Part shown: piece by piece, positions 13,228 to 23,765 of the stretch | How the letters are laid out: each line of letters opens with the position of its first letter | Numbering within the stretch: position 1 is the first letter of the stretch | From: Patellaria atrata CBS 101060 | Taxonomy: Eukaryota > Ascomycota > Dothideomycetes > Patellariales > Patellariaceae | Direction: 5' to 3' | Assembly (NCBI GenBank): GCA_010093705.1 | Contig: MU006089.1 | Coordinates: forward strand, 1,056,455-1,120,454 | DNA: 64,000 bases | Program-made: the position numbers and the translations under genes | The notes under the pieces: model-generated | Told to the model about the DNA's origin: nothing | Databases searched by the model: none | The model's input: only the letters and a program-made list of their open reading frames with translations

Positions 13228-13937
13228 TTTCGTTACGAGCATTTGTTAGGCTTGGAGATCTGAAGGTCAAAAAGGGTCCCGCTGAGAGCATCGTCGATCG
13301 GTTACTGTTCCGTCTTTAGTCCTTGACGCAACAGTTTACTACTGGGAGGTTAAGATATCTCTAGTATTGGCGGAAGGCTTCTGGGCGGATGCTACGGAGG
13401 CTTGATTTGATGTTAACGGCCTTCGCTTTCTTGAACTTACCTTATTCTCGGAAATTGGAGACATACGATAGGATACTGCCCAAGATTACTAAGGTATCCA
13501 TCTTTGTATTTTAAATCAGTCATTCAGTTCTGAACGAATGATAATCTGAATGGAACCTGAATGATAGGATGGATCCCATCTTCACATCACTATGATGTAG
13601 TTCTTGACCTTGACCTTGACACGGAATGCGGGGGATTCATGTAAGGGTATTGTTCCTTAAGATCTTGGGATTGTGATTGGTTGAGGTGGGTAGAAATGGT
13701 CACAAGAGTAAGCTGCGGCCGCAAACAATGGGAAATGATGATGATTTGCATGTTGATCTACCATTGTTTAAGACTACCTTGACCGCTTCTATATACGGAC
13801 TCTTTCTTTCAATCCCCTGAACTCAACACTCACAATTCATCACTGCAGAGTCTCATAAACGTTCAAAAGCTACAACATTTTCAATCACGCCCTCTTCAAA
13901 CCACTCGAACCTATACCTTCTGAAAACACTTCATACA
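13228..13937. other. Intergenic, pyruvate carboxylase to CON-8-like gene
   Basis: No gene. The right half is the promoter of the following small gene, with a TATA-type element and a CA/CT-rich leader lacking ATGs close to the start. Confidence 0.6.
13790..13795 (+). promoter_or_regulatory. TATA-box candidate of the CON-8-like gene
   Basis: TATATA lies 143 bases before the start codon at 13938, followed by a pyrimidine-rich run and a CA-rich leader. This core-promoter layout is common for inducible, highly expressed fungal genes. Seen as sequence; function is inference. Confidence 0.4.
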
Positions 13938-14316
13938 ATGGGTCACCCAAGTTACCCAGTCCTAAATCCCCAAGCTGCGAAAGCTGCTCAGGCCCCTGAG
14001 GAAGCTGATACGGCGAAGAAGGTTAGCATACTATCTCATCTCATCCCATCCCATAAACCCCTGTCCCTGCGTTTATCTAAAATATGGAAGCTGACGGGTT
14101 TGATTTCTTTGTAGCCTGCCGCCCAGTTCGCCAACCTTATGGAAGCTAAGAGAGATCCCGGCAGAGAGGATCTGACGGAGAGGAGGAGAAGTTTCGCGGA
14201 GCAGGGGACGCCGAAGGGAGGGCTTGGGGGGTGGTGGAATGGGTGAGTTTATTTTCTCTTGTGGAATATGATGGGGTTGTGCTGATTGTGTTAGGTTGAT
14301 GAAGGGGACGAAGTGA
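13938..14316 (+). CDS. Small CON-8-like (conidiation/stress-associated) protein
   Basis: Three exons, 13938-14021, 14115-14242 and 14295-14316, join in frame to a 77-residue hydrophilic protein starting MGHPSYPVLNPQAAKAAQ. The second half, FANLMEAKR...RRRSFAEQ...GGLGGWWNG, follows the pattern LMxxKR, RRxSxxEQ and G/WN of small Pezizomycotina proteins annotated as conidiation-specific protein 8. No signal peptide or membrane segment. The RRRS sequence is a possible basophilic kinase site. The gene has its own TATA-type promoter. The family link is from memory of the pattern and is moderate; the spliced open frame itself is well supported by three in-frame junctions. Molecular function is unknown. 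Confidence 0.6.
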
Positions 14317-15055
14317 TTTAGATGAAAATTGAGATTGATATGGGAGAAGAGGAGCATAAGTGACGGATGGAAGCTACGGAGGAAAGAATATCACAAGAGC
14401 ATGCCAGGCAGTGTGGCCTTCTGTATAGTTCTAAAGGGGTAGTGGAGGGTTTTGTACGATTATATCTGAGGGATTGAGGGATAGGAGTTGGTGTGTCTGC
14501 ACAAACTTGAGACTAAATGAAAATCGTGTATACGTCTTTACATCTCTTGATATCCTTGAACATTCCTAACTGTTATTCCCATGTAGAAACATCTTCTACT
14601 GTATAACTCATCTGATGGAGGAGTATTTTCGTATGACACGTCCTGACCCCTTAATACGGTTTATTGAGTCATATGAGTCGACTGAAGTTATTGTTCTGCC
14701 CTTGGAGTTACCAGTCGCGCCTCGTTTGTTTCATGTATACTTCAGATCTGGCAAAAGACGCGTCGTCGTGAAGACTATAGTAGAGTTCTAGCCAGAGCGG
14801 AAGGGGTGCCAAGTTCGAGATGGTCCCGGCGGTGTGCAAGGGCCGCAGGAGCCGCATATCCCCCACGTTCAAGGTCTAAACATTTTTATCAACGACAGTT
14901 CCTGTACAGTACATAAGACGTAAACAACGTCTTCTCTCCCCATTGTTCTCTTTGACCCATTCAAGCTCCTCTTTATAGCTCAATTGATTGAATCCTGTTC
15001 TTCGCTACGTTTTACTCTATATTTCAGACCTTGCAACAGAGCCAAAACCGCAATT
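14317..15055. other. Intergenic, CON-8-like gene to phosphomannomutase
   Basis: No gene seen. The last 150 bases are C/T-rich leader of the phosphomannomutase gene. The frame of that gene is open upstream to an ATG at 14984, but the extra residues do not resemble the family. Confidence 0.5.
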
Positions 15056-16068
15056 ATGGCGCAAGCAGCCTCCATCTACCCACCCCTCCGGGACCGCCCT
15101 ATCAAGAACACAGTTCTACTCTTCGATGTAGACGACACTCTCACTCGACCCAGAAGGGTACGCACACTAGCCAACCCTCAACCTCTCCTAGAAACCCATA
15201 ATCCTCCCATGATATCCCACTTTCTACACACTTAGCTGACAATGGCTTTCCCAGAGTGTAACTCCCGAAATGCTCCAACTCCTCTCCGAGCTCCGCCACA
15301 AAGTCGCCATCGGCTTCGTCGGCGGCTCAAACCTCGTCAAGCAGCAGGAACAGCTCGGCACCCCAGCCATCGACGTCACAACCCTCTTCGACTTCTCCTT
15401 CGCCGAGAACGGGCTCACCGCATACCGCCTCGGGGCGCCTCTCGCCTCTCAGTCCTTCATCGGCTGGCTTGGCGAGGATAAGTACAAGGAGCTCGTCAGG
15501 TTCATCCTGAGATACATCGCGGACCTCGAGTTGCCGGTCATGAGGGGCACGTTTGTGGAGTTCAGGAACGGCATGATCAACGTGAGCCCCGTTGGGAGGA
15601 ACGCGAGCGTGCAGGAACGAAATGATTACGAGAAGTTTGATAAGGAGAATGGTGTTAGGGTAAAGTTTATCGAAGAGTTGAAGAGGAAGTTCCCGGATTT
15701 AGGGCTTACGTGAGTATACCCTTTCTTAAGCCACTCCTCACTCCCCCTTTCAATAGCTCTCGCACGTAAAGAGAAATATGAGTGGGTTAGTGTTGTGCTA
15801 ACGCCTACCTCTTAGATACTCCATCGGCGGCCAAATATCTTTCGACGTCTTCCCCACAGGCTGGGATAAAACATATTGCCTCCAGCACATCGAGAACGAT
15901 AAGAACTTACCGGACGGTGTCGATTATACCACCATCCACTTCTTCGGCGACAAGACTTTCAAAGGTGGCAACGATTTCGAGATCTTCGACGACCCGAGAA
16001 CCGTGGGGCACACCGTTAAGAACCCTGATGATACTTATAAGCAGCTTAAGGAGCTGTTTTTTAAATAA
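15056..16068 (+). CDS. sec53: Phosphomannomutase (SEC53/PMM type)
   Basis: Interconverts mannose-6-phosphate and mannose-1-phosphate in the cytosol, feeding GDP-mannose for N-glycans, O-mannosylation, GPI anchors and cell-wall mannan. Exons 15056-15157, 15255-15709 and 15816-16068 give 269 residues, normal for eukaryotic PMM of the HAD superfamily. Motif I near residue 25 reads [12 protein letters not shown]: both catalytic aspartates (DxD) are present, but the usual glycine of DVDGT is aspartate here. The cap substrate region ([20 protein letters not shown], conserved in PMMs) and the C-terminal [16 protein letters not shown] metal-binding loop are intact. The ATG at 15056 gives the family N-terminus ([12 protein letters not shown]); an in-frame ATG at 14984 is less likely. 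The coding sequence is richer in C and G than its neighbours. Confidence 0.95.
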
Positions 16069-17731
16069 TCAACAGCAGGCTTTGAGGGCTTGAGGTTGGT
16101 AATGGGATATGAGCATGTTGAGATGGTGAGTTGCTGGGAAAGCATGGGTTATGTTGGAATGATGGGAAGTTATGTTACGTAGGATAGGAAAAATTAATAT
16201 CACTGCATGAACGTTTGATGAACAGTGTTTTCGACCACGACGCCCACTTTTCACACATCTTGTCGAGTTGAAAGAGTCTCAGCGTACCCACTCTCATGAA
16301 ATGGTAGGGAGCACTGAGCCGTACGAACTAAACGGTGGGTGGGCGCTATATCTGACTTGTAACTTTTATACCGTGACTGTACTCTAACTGAACCGTATAT
16401 TCTGGCCGAACCCCCCTTTGCTACATGACTGAACTGTGCTCTATACGACTGAACCGTACCCTCCCAACTCAACTGTCCATTTTCAACTCAACCCTCCACT
16501 CCAACCAAACCACGCCTTTGCCCCATATCCCCAAACAAATAAATAAACCCATATCATATGAAACGTCAGAGCCGTACCAACACTCCGACTGCATCATGCA
16601 GACTGATTAGACCGTGCGAGATGGAACGGGGCCGTGTACGAAATGGCTGGGTTGTACGGTACGGTACCGGGGTGACTGGACTGTGGGATGACTGGACTGC
16701 GGGATGACTGGACTGTGGGATGAGTAGACTGTGACGGCAATGTGTAAACTCGGTAAGGGAATTGCGGCACGACTAAACCGTATAGTGCTACTGATACATT
16801 GGCCTGGCAAAGGAAGGTTGGGCAGAGGAGCGGGGCGGGAGTATTTCCTTGTAGAATTATATCCCAACTTGACAATCCAGGGGATATAGCAAGAAGTGAC
16901 GAGCAGGAAAAAGGAGGACAACTGCAAGAAATGCTAACTCAATTCCAAAAGTCACGATTCAGCTTCACCGTTAGGTAATGTGAGAAAAGTGATATCTAGC
17001 GTATCGCTTTCATCATTGCTACAAGCCTGCAACGCACCTCCGCCGGAGTGCGTACTACAACTGCTCATAAAAGACTACTCTCCTCAATCTCCAATTGAAG
17101 GAAAACTAAGCAAGAGCTACCCCCTATTAGTTGCGCCAAAACACCCTGTACAGTGCAAAGGGAGTAAAATTCATCCACCGTTCATGAAATATAGTCGTGA
17201 TGATAAGGAAATGACTTGGAAAGGTATCCGGACGTACCAGAAAGTGAGAAGGAAAAGATAAGAAATTTTGCCCCCCCCCCTTCACGAAGAATAGAAAAGC
17301 CTCCTTTGAGTCCCTAATGACGGTTGTCCATTGTAACAGATATCATGCCTAAAAAGATGTGACTGGAAAGAGATCGGGGGGAAGAGGGGAGAGATAAAAA
17401 TAAAGCATCGGATCCCTAGAAAGCGTAATTAGAATGAAGAAAAGAAAAACAGTAAGAATCGAAGTCTATGCTGTCCAATCTAAACCCAGAATTCTATCTT
17501 CGCAACATAAACTACGCATCATTGAACCGTCGTGTTAGCCCCGTGATGAGCGTACTGCCCTCAACGCAAGCCAAGAAAAAGTTGAATCCAGCAAAGGGTA
17601 TCATCCATCGCATGCCCTTCAATCCATTCCCTTTGAACCGTTCTAGCCTTGCCATATCCCTATCTTCATACCTATGAGTGGGCTAAGGCGGCATCAATAT
17701 TACAACGTTTGATTCGTCTAGCGAACCATAT
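16069..17731. other. Intergenic with minisatellite-like sequence
   Basis: Two convergent genes end here. Between about 16330 and 16790 words such as actgaaccgta, actgaactgt and gactaaaccgta recur at irregular spacing, with a clean tandem block at 16670-16733. A run of ten C lies at 17271-17280. I see no gene. Confidence 0.5.
16670..16733. repeat. Minisatellite, four 16-base units
   Basis: Four head-to-tail copies of ggatgactggactgtg, with one to three changes between units (16670-16685, 16686-16701, 16702-16717, 16718-16733). Related gactgaaccgta words are scattered on both sides, suggesting an older, decayed repeat field from which this block was recently expanded. Confidence 0.85.
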
Positions 17732-19290
17732 TTAGGCAGAAATCCCAGGGCTGCCTCGGTGATAAGATCCGTTGGACCTATATTGTGCATGTTGTGCAAC
17801 AACTTCTCTGGCGTAGAACTCCACCAGCATAGTTCCGTATGCTTCCATCTCATCGAGTGGTACGGAGAGTCTGAAGTCATTGAGAAGCAGAAACTGGAGC
17901 TCTAAGTGGTTGAGCTCAGTGAGGGGAAGACCACCAACCTATAAGTAATGAATTTTAGCTTTTGCGTATCCGAAAAAGGGGTAAGAAATTCGAGAATTCG
18001 TGTACGAACCTTGGCGTATCTTGAATTAGTGTAGAAAATGTCTGAAAAGAATTTGCTCGCACATGTGACGCCTGCAATGACTAATCGATGAATGTTGAAG
18101 CTATCTACGACAAAGAACTGTGAGAGATTATAAGGATCCGATTCGAGTGGTGGCTCGATCGAATGTGGGGGTGATGGTGGCCTTCCTTTGTCCTCCGTAA
18201 CTCTTGGCTCAGCGGGTTTACCTAACGACCCAGAAGGCGGAGGAGTGCCTATTTGTGTCTTTTCAGATGCTGCATGGCGCTCTTGTTCACCTACTGATGC
18301 TGTAGAAATGGAACTGTGCCTGCTTTCACGATCGTGCGCGTTTCCTGAATCTGCCGCTTCAGTGGCTCGACGCAAACTTTGCAATGGACCAGAGTTGACT
18401 CTCTCGGTCATTCTGTCAAAATATACTAGTAGCGCAAGGAAAACCTCGTACGTAGTAGGGCAGTATTTATGAATACGGCTCAAATAACTAAGAATCGAGA
18501 TAGTGGGGACATTCTTGCCATGGAAAGCTAAAACGCTTGTCGTTTGCTGACTTAAACCGGATGTGCCTTCCGGGGGTGGAATTTGACGATGAATATGTTC
18601 ATGTTGTCTATCATTTGTGGTTGTAATTTTAGTTAACAAACCCGCTACCATTTCGATGATGTCGGTTACCGGCATCTCGCTTATTTCATATTGCGGCCCA
18701 ATGTCGCTCGGATCTCCTCGGGCCCGTCTAGCGGCGGCTTGAGCTTGTGAAAACGGGCTAGACTCATCTACGGCAAAGCTTTGGATATGTGCCAAACTCT
18801 TAACTTTGATCCGAGGCGGAGATGTAGTAGCTGAGTTGATGGGTGATTGTGGACCGTGTGATGACGGTGGATATGTTGATGTATTGTACGGAGTTCCAGG
18901 TTGTGCAGAAGAATTAGGAGTGTGCGCCTGAGAATGAGGTTTGAACCTGGGGGATGGCGGGGGACGTCTAGAATGAGCTGAGGGGCTAGGATCGTGAGGT
19001 GTCAGGTTTGTCGGCTGCAAAGAAGAGTTCTGCTGTTGTTGCGACGCTGCACCAAATCCTGCACTGGCGGCATGCGTAGAGGTGTGTGATACAGCATCCG
19101 TCATTGGCGTGTCGTTCGAGTGTGGGACGCGGATATGTGGGTTCGTGGACTCGTACGTTCTTGACGAGGATGAACTGCCATGGTAGGATGCGGTGGGAGA
19201 CTCGTGTGGCTGTTGGTGCGCGTTTCCACCAAACATGGTGTGAGGGCGAGAGAAGTGGTTGACCACGTCGCTGATCACTAACGATCCCAT
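17732..19290 (-). CDS. pho80: PHO80-type cyclin (PREG-like), PHO85 CDK partner
   Basis: Likely cyclin subunit of the PHO85-class kinase that represses the phosphate-starvation programme; the Neurospora member is PREG, the negative regulator of NUC-1. Two exons on the minus strand, 19290-18010 and 17938-17732, give about 495 residues, close to PREG and much longer than yeast PHO80. Residues 1-200 are Ser/Pro/Gln-rich and disordered. The cyclin box starts near EMPVTDIIEMVAGLL and runs through ISILSYLSRIHKYCP, YEVFLALLVYFDRM, then, after a roughly 85-residue Ser/Pro-rich insert, FNIHRLVIAGVTCASKFFSD, YAKVGGLPLTELNHLELQFLLLNDFRL. The intron cuts between AK and V of that last motif and has an unusual GTTCGT donor. 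The start may instead be the ATG at 19236. Assignment to PHO80 rather than another PHO85 cyclin is probable, not certain. Confidence 0.8.
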
Positions 19291-21278
19291 GCCAAAAATT
19301 CCCTCGAGCGTCTAAATGAAACTTTCGGTAGAGTGCAAGTTAGTCTTGCTATTGAAATAAAATGTTCTTCTTCGATAAAGGCAGATATTGCAGGAGCTAG
19401 GGAGAGGGTTGTAGTATGTAACAACTATGTCATTCGAGGCTGTACTGGGGTGGAAATCAGATCGCGACAGAGTAAGGAAGGGTGATGGACGATTAGCGGG
19501 CGCGGATGAGATGGAATATGCAATAGAAAGAGCAAAGGAACTGTATAGATGGCGGTAGCAGCCAAGCAACAGATGTGAAGTGAGGCAAGGGCTTTTGCGT
19601 ATTTGGTGTATTGTTTGAGGGTAGGGCAGTAGATGAACGGCGGTCGAAGATAAGGGATTCAAGACTTACTTCAGCAGCAAACAAGCGCAAATTGTCCAGA
19701 GAGGATGCACACGCTTTAAGAAAACCGTAACCAAAGTGAATTGGACGGTGGAAAAGAGTGTTGCAGAGCGTTATGAAGCTCTTCAATGCAGGTATAAGGG
19801 GTGAAAGAGGAGGGTGCAGGTGGGTGGATTGAGAGGTTGAAAAGGTGATGTCGTAGGCGGGCTGTGACTTTGGGCGTGGGGATGGTGAACCTAATAACCA
19901 GCAGTACTCCGTACACCAATCTCTGCTTTGGGATTCTTTTTGATTTTCACTTGTGTTTCTTGTACCTTTTTGTGTGTGGGCCTTACACGGCGGCTTGAAC
20001 GGCTTGAACGGCTTTGAACGGCCTGCTGTGTTTCGACTTTCGACGTCCTTCAGTCTCTCTCCCCCCAGACAGTGAAGAATCCAAAGAGGTGCAGTCTGCA
20101 GTACTCGAAAGGGTGACGCAGAACGCCACACGATTGACCCGGTCTAGGGTTACGGCTCTCCTTAGGTATCCTCTTGCTCTCCTCTCCTTTACTTTGCTCC
20201 GTTTCTTGTTTTATTTTTGAACGCTTGACCACGATCGATACTAACTGCTGCACCAGGTAATCATACAGCCGCGCACGTAGCAAGAGTTGAAGTTGGGAGA
20301 ACAAGAGAGATTCAAGGGACAAGAATAAATACAAGGGAAGCATATAATAGAAAAAGGCCCCAAACTCCAAAGGCTGATCGTCCCGCATCAACTTTTAGTC
20401 AATGTCTGTCTAGATGATAACGGATGAGACCACACTGCCACATCCCGGTCATTGAGCGACGCGAATATATTAGGGAAATATACAAAGGCAATGAATTCAT
20501 CCCAACGGTCTACTACTTATCCAACTTTATTATTAGCTCTCATGATAAAATATATTCTCCCTCCATGAACCCTGGAGCTGAACCTATCTCTTTGCTGGAA
20601 ACAGTCTCCGTGGCTTCTACTATCCCAAATGTTCAACTTATTGGCTTCCTCTTAACACCCATTTCCCAACAACCATATTGCCAACTATTTTGCGTACTCA
20701 ATACTGTATGATGCAGAATGCGTGCGGCAACGCTAGAAGTCGATTTGCTCCTTTTCTTTCTTTGGTTTAAATGGGATGTTCACCGCATCCTCAAGGCCAA
20801 AGAAGCAAGGAAGACATTTTGCTTGAAAGTGCTTCACATGCAATTCTAATTCGTAGACGAGGGTCAGTCAAAGAGCGATTAATGCACGCCCAGCCTGGGA
20901 TTGGAGAAGGCTTAAGCCCTTCCAAGCAAGGACCAACTCCCATCCCACAGTTAGTGACAGAACGCACCAACGATCAACTTGGATTCTGACAGGTACGACA
21001 GGGCTCTTTGGAAGATCTCGGCTGAAAGACCGAAAGTACAAAAGTACATTGTCCGGACGAACATCAGCACCGCATCATCACCCGCCCGGTCAAACCGTCA
21101 TATCAGGAACTGATATACCCGCCACCTAAAATACTAATAGGAAAGCTCCAATCTTGCGGATATCTGGTCTGGATTTTACTGTACTTCTATTTCTACAGCG
21201 CTCTGCCCGACGATATGCGGGGCTATAGGAGCCTACATCTGAACGCCAACCACAACAATGCCAAATTTTTCGACAAGT
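19291..21278. other. Intergenic between two minus-strand genes
   Basis: About 2 kb with no supportable gene. It probably contains a long 5' leader and promoter of the cyclin gene (19291 to about 20200) and the 3' region of PRE3. A triple repeat of ggcttgaac lies at 19992-20019. Confidence 0.5.
19992..20019. repeat. Three tandem copies of ggcttgaac
   Basis: Units at 19992-20000, 20001-20009 and 20010-20019, the third with one extra T. It lies about 700 bases upstream of the cyclin start codon. It could be a slippage product or a cluster of factor sites; nothing decides between them. Confidence 0.7.
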
Positions 21279-22132
21279 CTACGCTTGGTACGTACCAGGA
21301 CCAGTATACCCGTTGTCTGGGAGATATAAGTGCCTTATTGCACCTTTTGCTGTGAGGACGACCATCCTAATGACACCTCCGGAGCTTCCATCCCACTTGA
21401 TCGCCTCCTGCAGGGCCCCCTTCACGAAGTTGATCCCTTCCTGCTCTGTCATACCTTCTCTCCAGTTCGCGTCGCAGTAACCGTAGATATACGTCGATCC
21501 TGATCCTCCGATTGCGTATGGTTGCTTATGTAATGATCCTCCAAGAGGAATGGAATAGACTTGTCCACCATGGCGATGGTCATAACCTGCAATGATTATA
21601 CCTGCACTATTATGTCTCAGCGTGGTTCTTAGAAAATATGGGCAAGTTCTAGTAAATACCTAAGCTGGTCTTTGTTGTCATAGCAGAGATCTTGAAAGAT
21701 TGCCGCCGCTGTTTGTGTGGTTGGAGGTTCATCATTTGTAATTCCGTACATGCCTAAGTAGTAGTGTACTATGTCTGCTACCGCTTGTGTATCTGCTGCT
21801 GAACCTGACCGACAACACCATATTGTGTCGTGTACTTGGGTGAGCTTGTCCGTGACTCGATTTGCGATGTATGCGCCTGTTGTTGTCCGACTGTCTGCTC
21901 CCAGTATTACTCCATCTTTGAAGTTTATAGCCATGCTAACCGTTTGTTAGAACCTTAAATTCCTACGGGAATATCGTCCGGTCATATTGAGAGATGTCTT
22001 GCGGTGCTGAACGGGATCTCATATCAAACTAACTTACATCGACGTTCCGAGGCTGTGGTAGCTGTTAGCATTGTAAAAGTTGGTAAACAACCAGAGCGCT
22101 TACTTGACCTCCCCTTTCTTCAAATGATCCAT
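21279..22132 (-). CDS. PRE3: 20S proteasome beta-1 subunit (caspase-like)
   Basis: Catalytic beta-1 subunit of the 20S proteasome, cleaving after acidic residues. Four exons on the minus strand: 22132-22104, 22052-22038, 21935-21660 and 21606-21279, giving 215 residues, the family length. The protein starts [12 protein letters not shown] followed by [23 protein letters not shown]; autocleavage at the Gly-Thr bond would leave the catalytic N-terminal threonine after a short 12-residue propeptide. The partner aspartate (GADSR) and lysine (RVTDKL) are present, as are [13 protein letters not shown] and [13 protein letters not shown]. Exon 2 is only 15 bases and carries the Gly-Thr cleavage site. 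Divergent from the BEM46-like gene with 585 bases between starts. No defects seen. Confidence 0.96.
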
Positions 22133-22717
22133 ATCGACATGGATGCCATCTATCAATCCGTCAGTATAAAAGTCGTCAGTGCAAGTAAACAGATCCCAAA
22201 CCTTCCCCCAGCATTCCCGTCGTTGGCTGCATGGCTAATCTTCTCAAACGAGGGGACGTTTTATCGAGCAATATCTGCGTATGAGGATCAAGGGCAGATT
22301 TGAACTAGATTTAGGGGTGAAAACAAGTAACCTGAGCCCAATGTTATCAAAATCGTACTTCAAGGCAGGCAAACGTGAGCTGCGTGTTGCTTCAAGCTCG
22401 CATCGGCATAGCTTCGGGGAAGCTGTCTGATGGCCCAAGCTTCAATAAATCTCCAACGTTATTCGGCTACACCGCCAACTGACGAGCATTATTACGAAGC
22501 TCAACCTTTAACAAGACGTCCGATATATATTTCTGTACAATACATAGCCTAGACTTTCTCTTCACCTGTCCCCGCATTTCTTTCATGTTCCTCCTTGCGT
22601 AACCTCTTCCGATATTGTTTTACTTGTGTTAGGGTTTCCTACCAAGTTGGTTTCACGTTCTCCAGCACTAGCTCTCTTTCGCTCCCAGCTACACAAGCTA
22701 TATATCTACTTCATATC
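22133..22717. promoter_or_regulatory. Divergent promoter region of PRE3 and BEM46-like gene
   Basis: The two start codons face away from each other across 585 bases. The right part (22500-22717) is T/C-rich with tatata words near 22525 and 22700. I do not see the yeast-type GGTGGCAAA proteasome element on either strand. No gene inside. Confidence 0.45.
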
Positions 22718-23765
22718 ATGGCCTCTGTCGTATCCAATGTTTTCTCCTATTTCAGATTACCGTTTATGGCTTCTTCAGCCGTAGCAGCCGTGCTCAGCGG
22801 CCTGCTGTATTTCAAACAAAAGTATGTGGCTTGGACCATCAGTCGATGCTGAGTTTTAACTACTAATAGTGAGATAATCTACCCCCGCAATATCCCACCT
22901 GGAGCGCGAACAGACGTACCTAGACCGCCGCAGTTTGACATTATGGACTTTGAGGAACTCATGATTCCAACGCCGGATGGGGAGTCCTTGAGCGCCTTTT
23001 TCATACGACCATCGAATAAACAGTATGCCAGAGACATTACAATATTGATGTTTCATGGCAATGCAGGAAATATTGGTTATCGTCTACCGATAGCTAAGAT
23101 TCTCGAAAGTGAACTAGGTTATAACGTGCTCATGCTCCAGTATCGAGGATATGGATTGTCTACAGGAACACCCAATGAGAATGGCCTGAAAATTGATGCT
23201 CAAGTAGGCTTGGACTATATAAGGAAGCGAGCAGAGCTTCACAAGACCAAGATTGTCATTTATGGCCAAAGCTTAGGTGGTGCCGTGGGTATTGGCCTGG
23301 CAGCGAAAAATCAAAAGGACGGTGATATCGCTGCTATCATTCTGGAGAACACCTTCTTGAGCATTAAGAAGATGATTCCGGCAGCGTTTCCTCCGGCTCG
23401 ATATCTCGCACCACTATGTCATCAAATTTGGCCAAGTGAGCAAATAATTCCCCAGATTGATCAGATCCCTATCCTGTTTCTCAGTGGCCAAAAAGACGAA
23501 ATCGTACCGTACGTCTTCTTATCTCATTATAGTTCATATCTTCACAAGTTCTTGGCATATACGACATATGGAACTGTATATTAATATAAAAGCTAACATC
23601 TCCTTCAGCCCTGATCATATGAGGAAGTTATACAGCATCTGTCGAGCACCGGTGAAAATCTGGAAAGACTTCCCAGAAGGCACACACAATGATACAGTCG
23701 CCGAACCCGGCTACTTCTACGCGATCGACGATTTCCTCCGCAACCACGTGCTCCGCAAGAAGTAG
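22718..23765 (+). CDS. bem46: BEM46-type membrane-anchored alpha/beta hydrolase
   Basis: Three exons, 22718-22821, 22870-23508 and 23609-23765, give 299 residues, matching the BEM46/ABHD13 family. The N-terminus has one hydrophobic segment (about residues 17-32) that should anchor it in a membrane, with the hydrolase domain beyond it. The oxyanion-region FHGNAGNIGYR, the nucleophile elbow YGQSLGGAVG, the acid in SGQKDEIVPP and the histidine in FPEGTHNDT make a complete Ser-Asp-His triad. BEM46 proteins are linked to polarity and hyphal growth in fungi; the substrate is unknown. Divergently paired with PRE3. A 41-codon-equivalent stretch after exon 2 is intronic (100 bases), with a good GTACGT donor. 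Confidence 0.93.

Noticed and set aside
14984-15055. 24-residue N-terminal extension of phosphomannomutase from an upstream in-frame ATG
   Set aside because: The extra residues do not resemble the family, while the ATG at 15056 gives the expected N-terminus.
19493-20131. 212-codon open frame on the minus strand upstream of the cyclin gene
   Set aside because: Its first codon is GTG, no ATG occurs, and the composition (proline and serine scatter, no motif) fits non-coding leader sequence.
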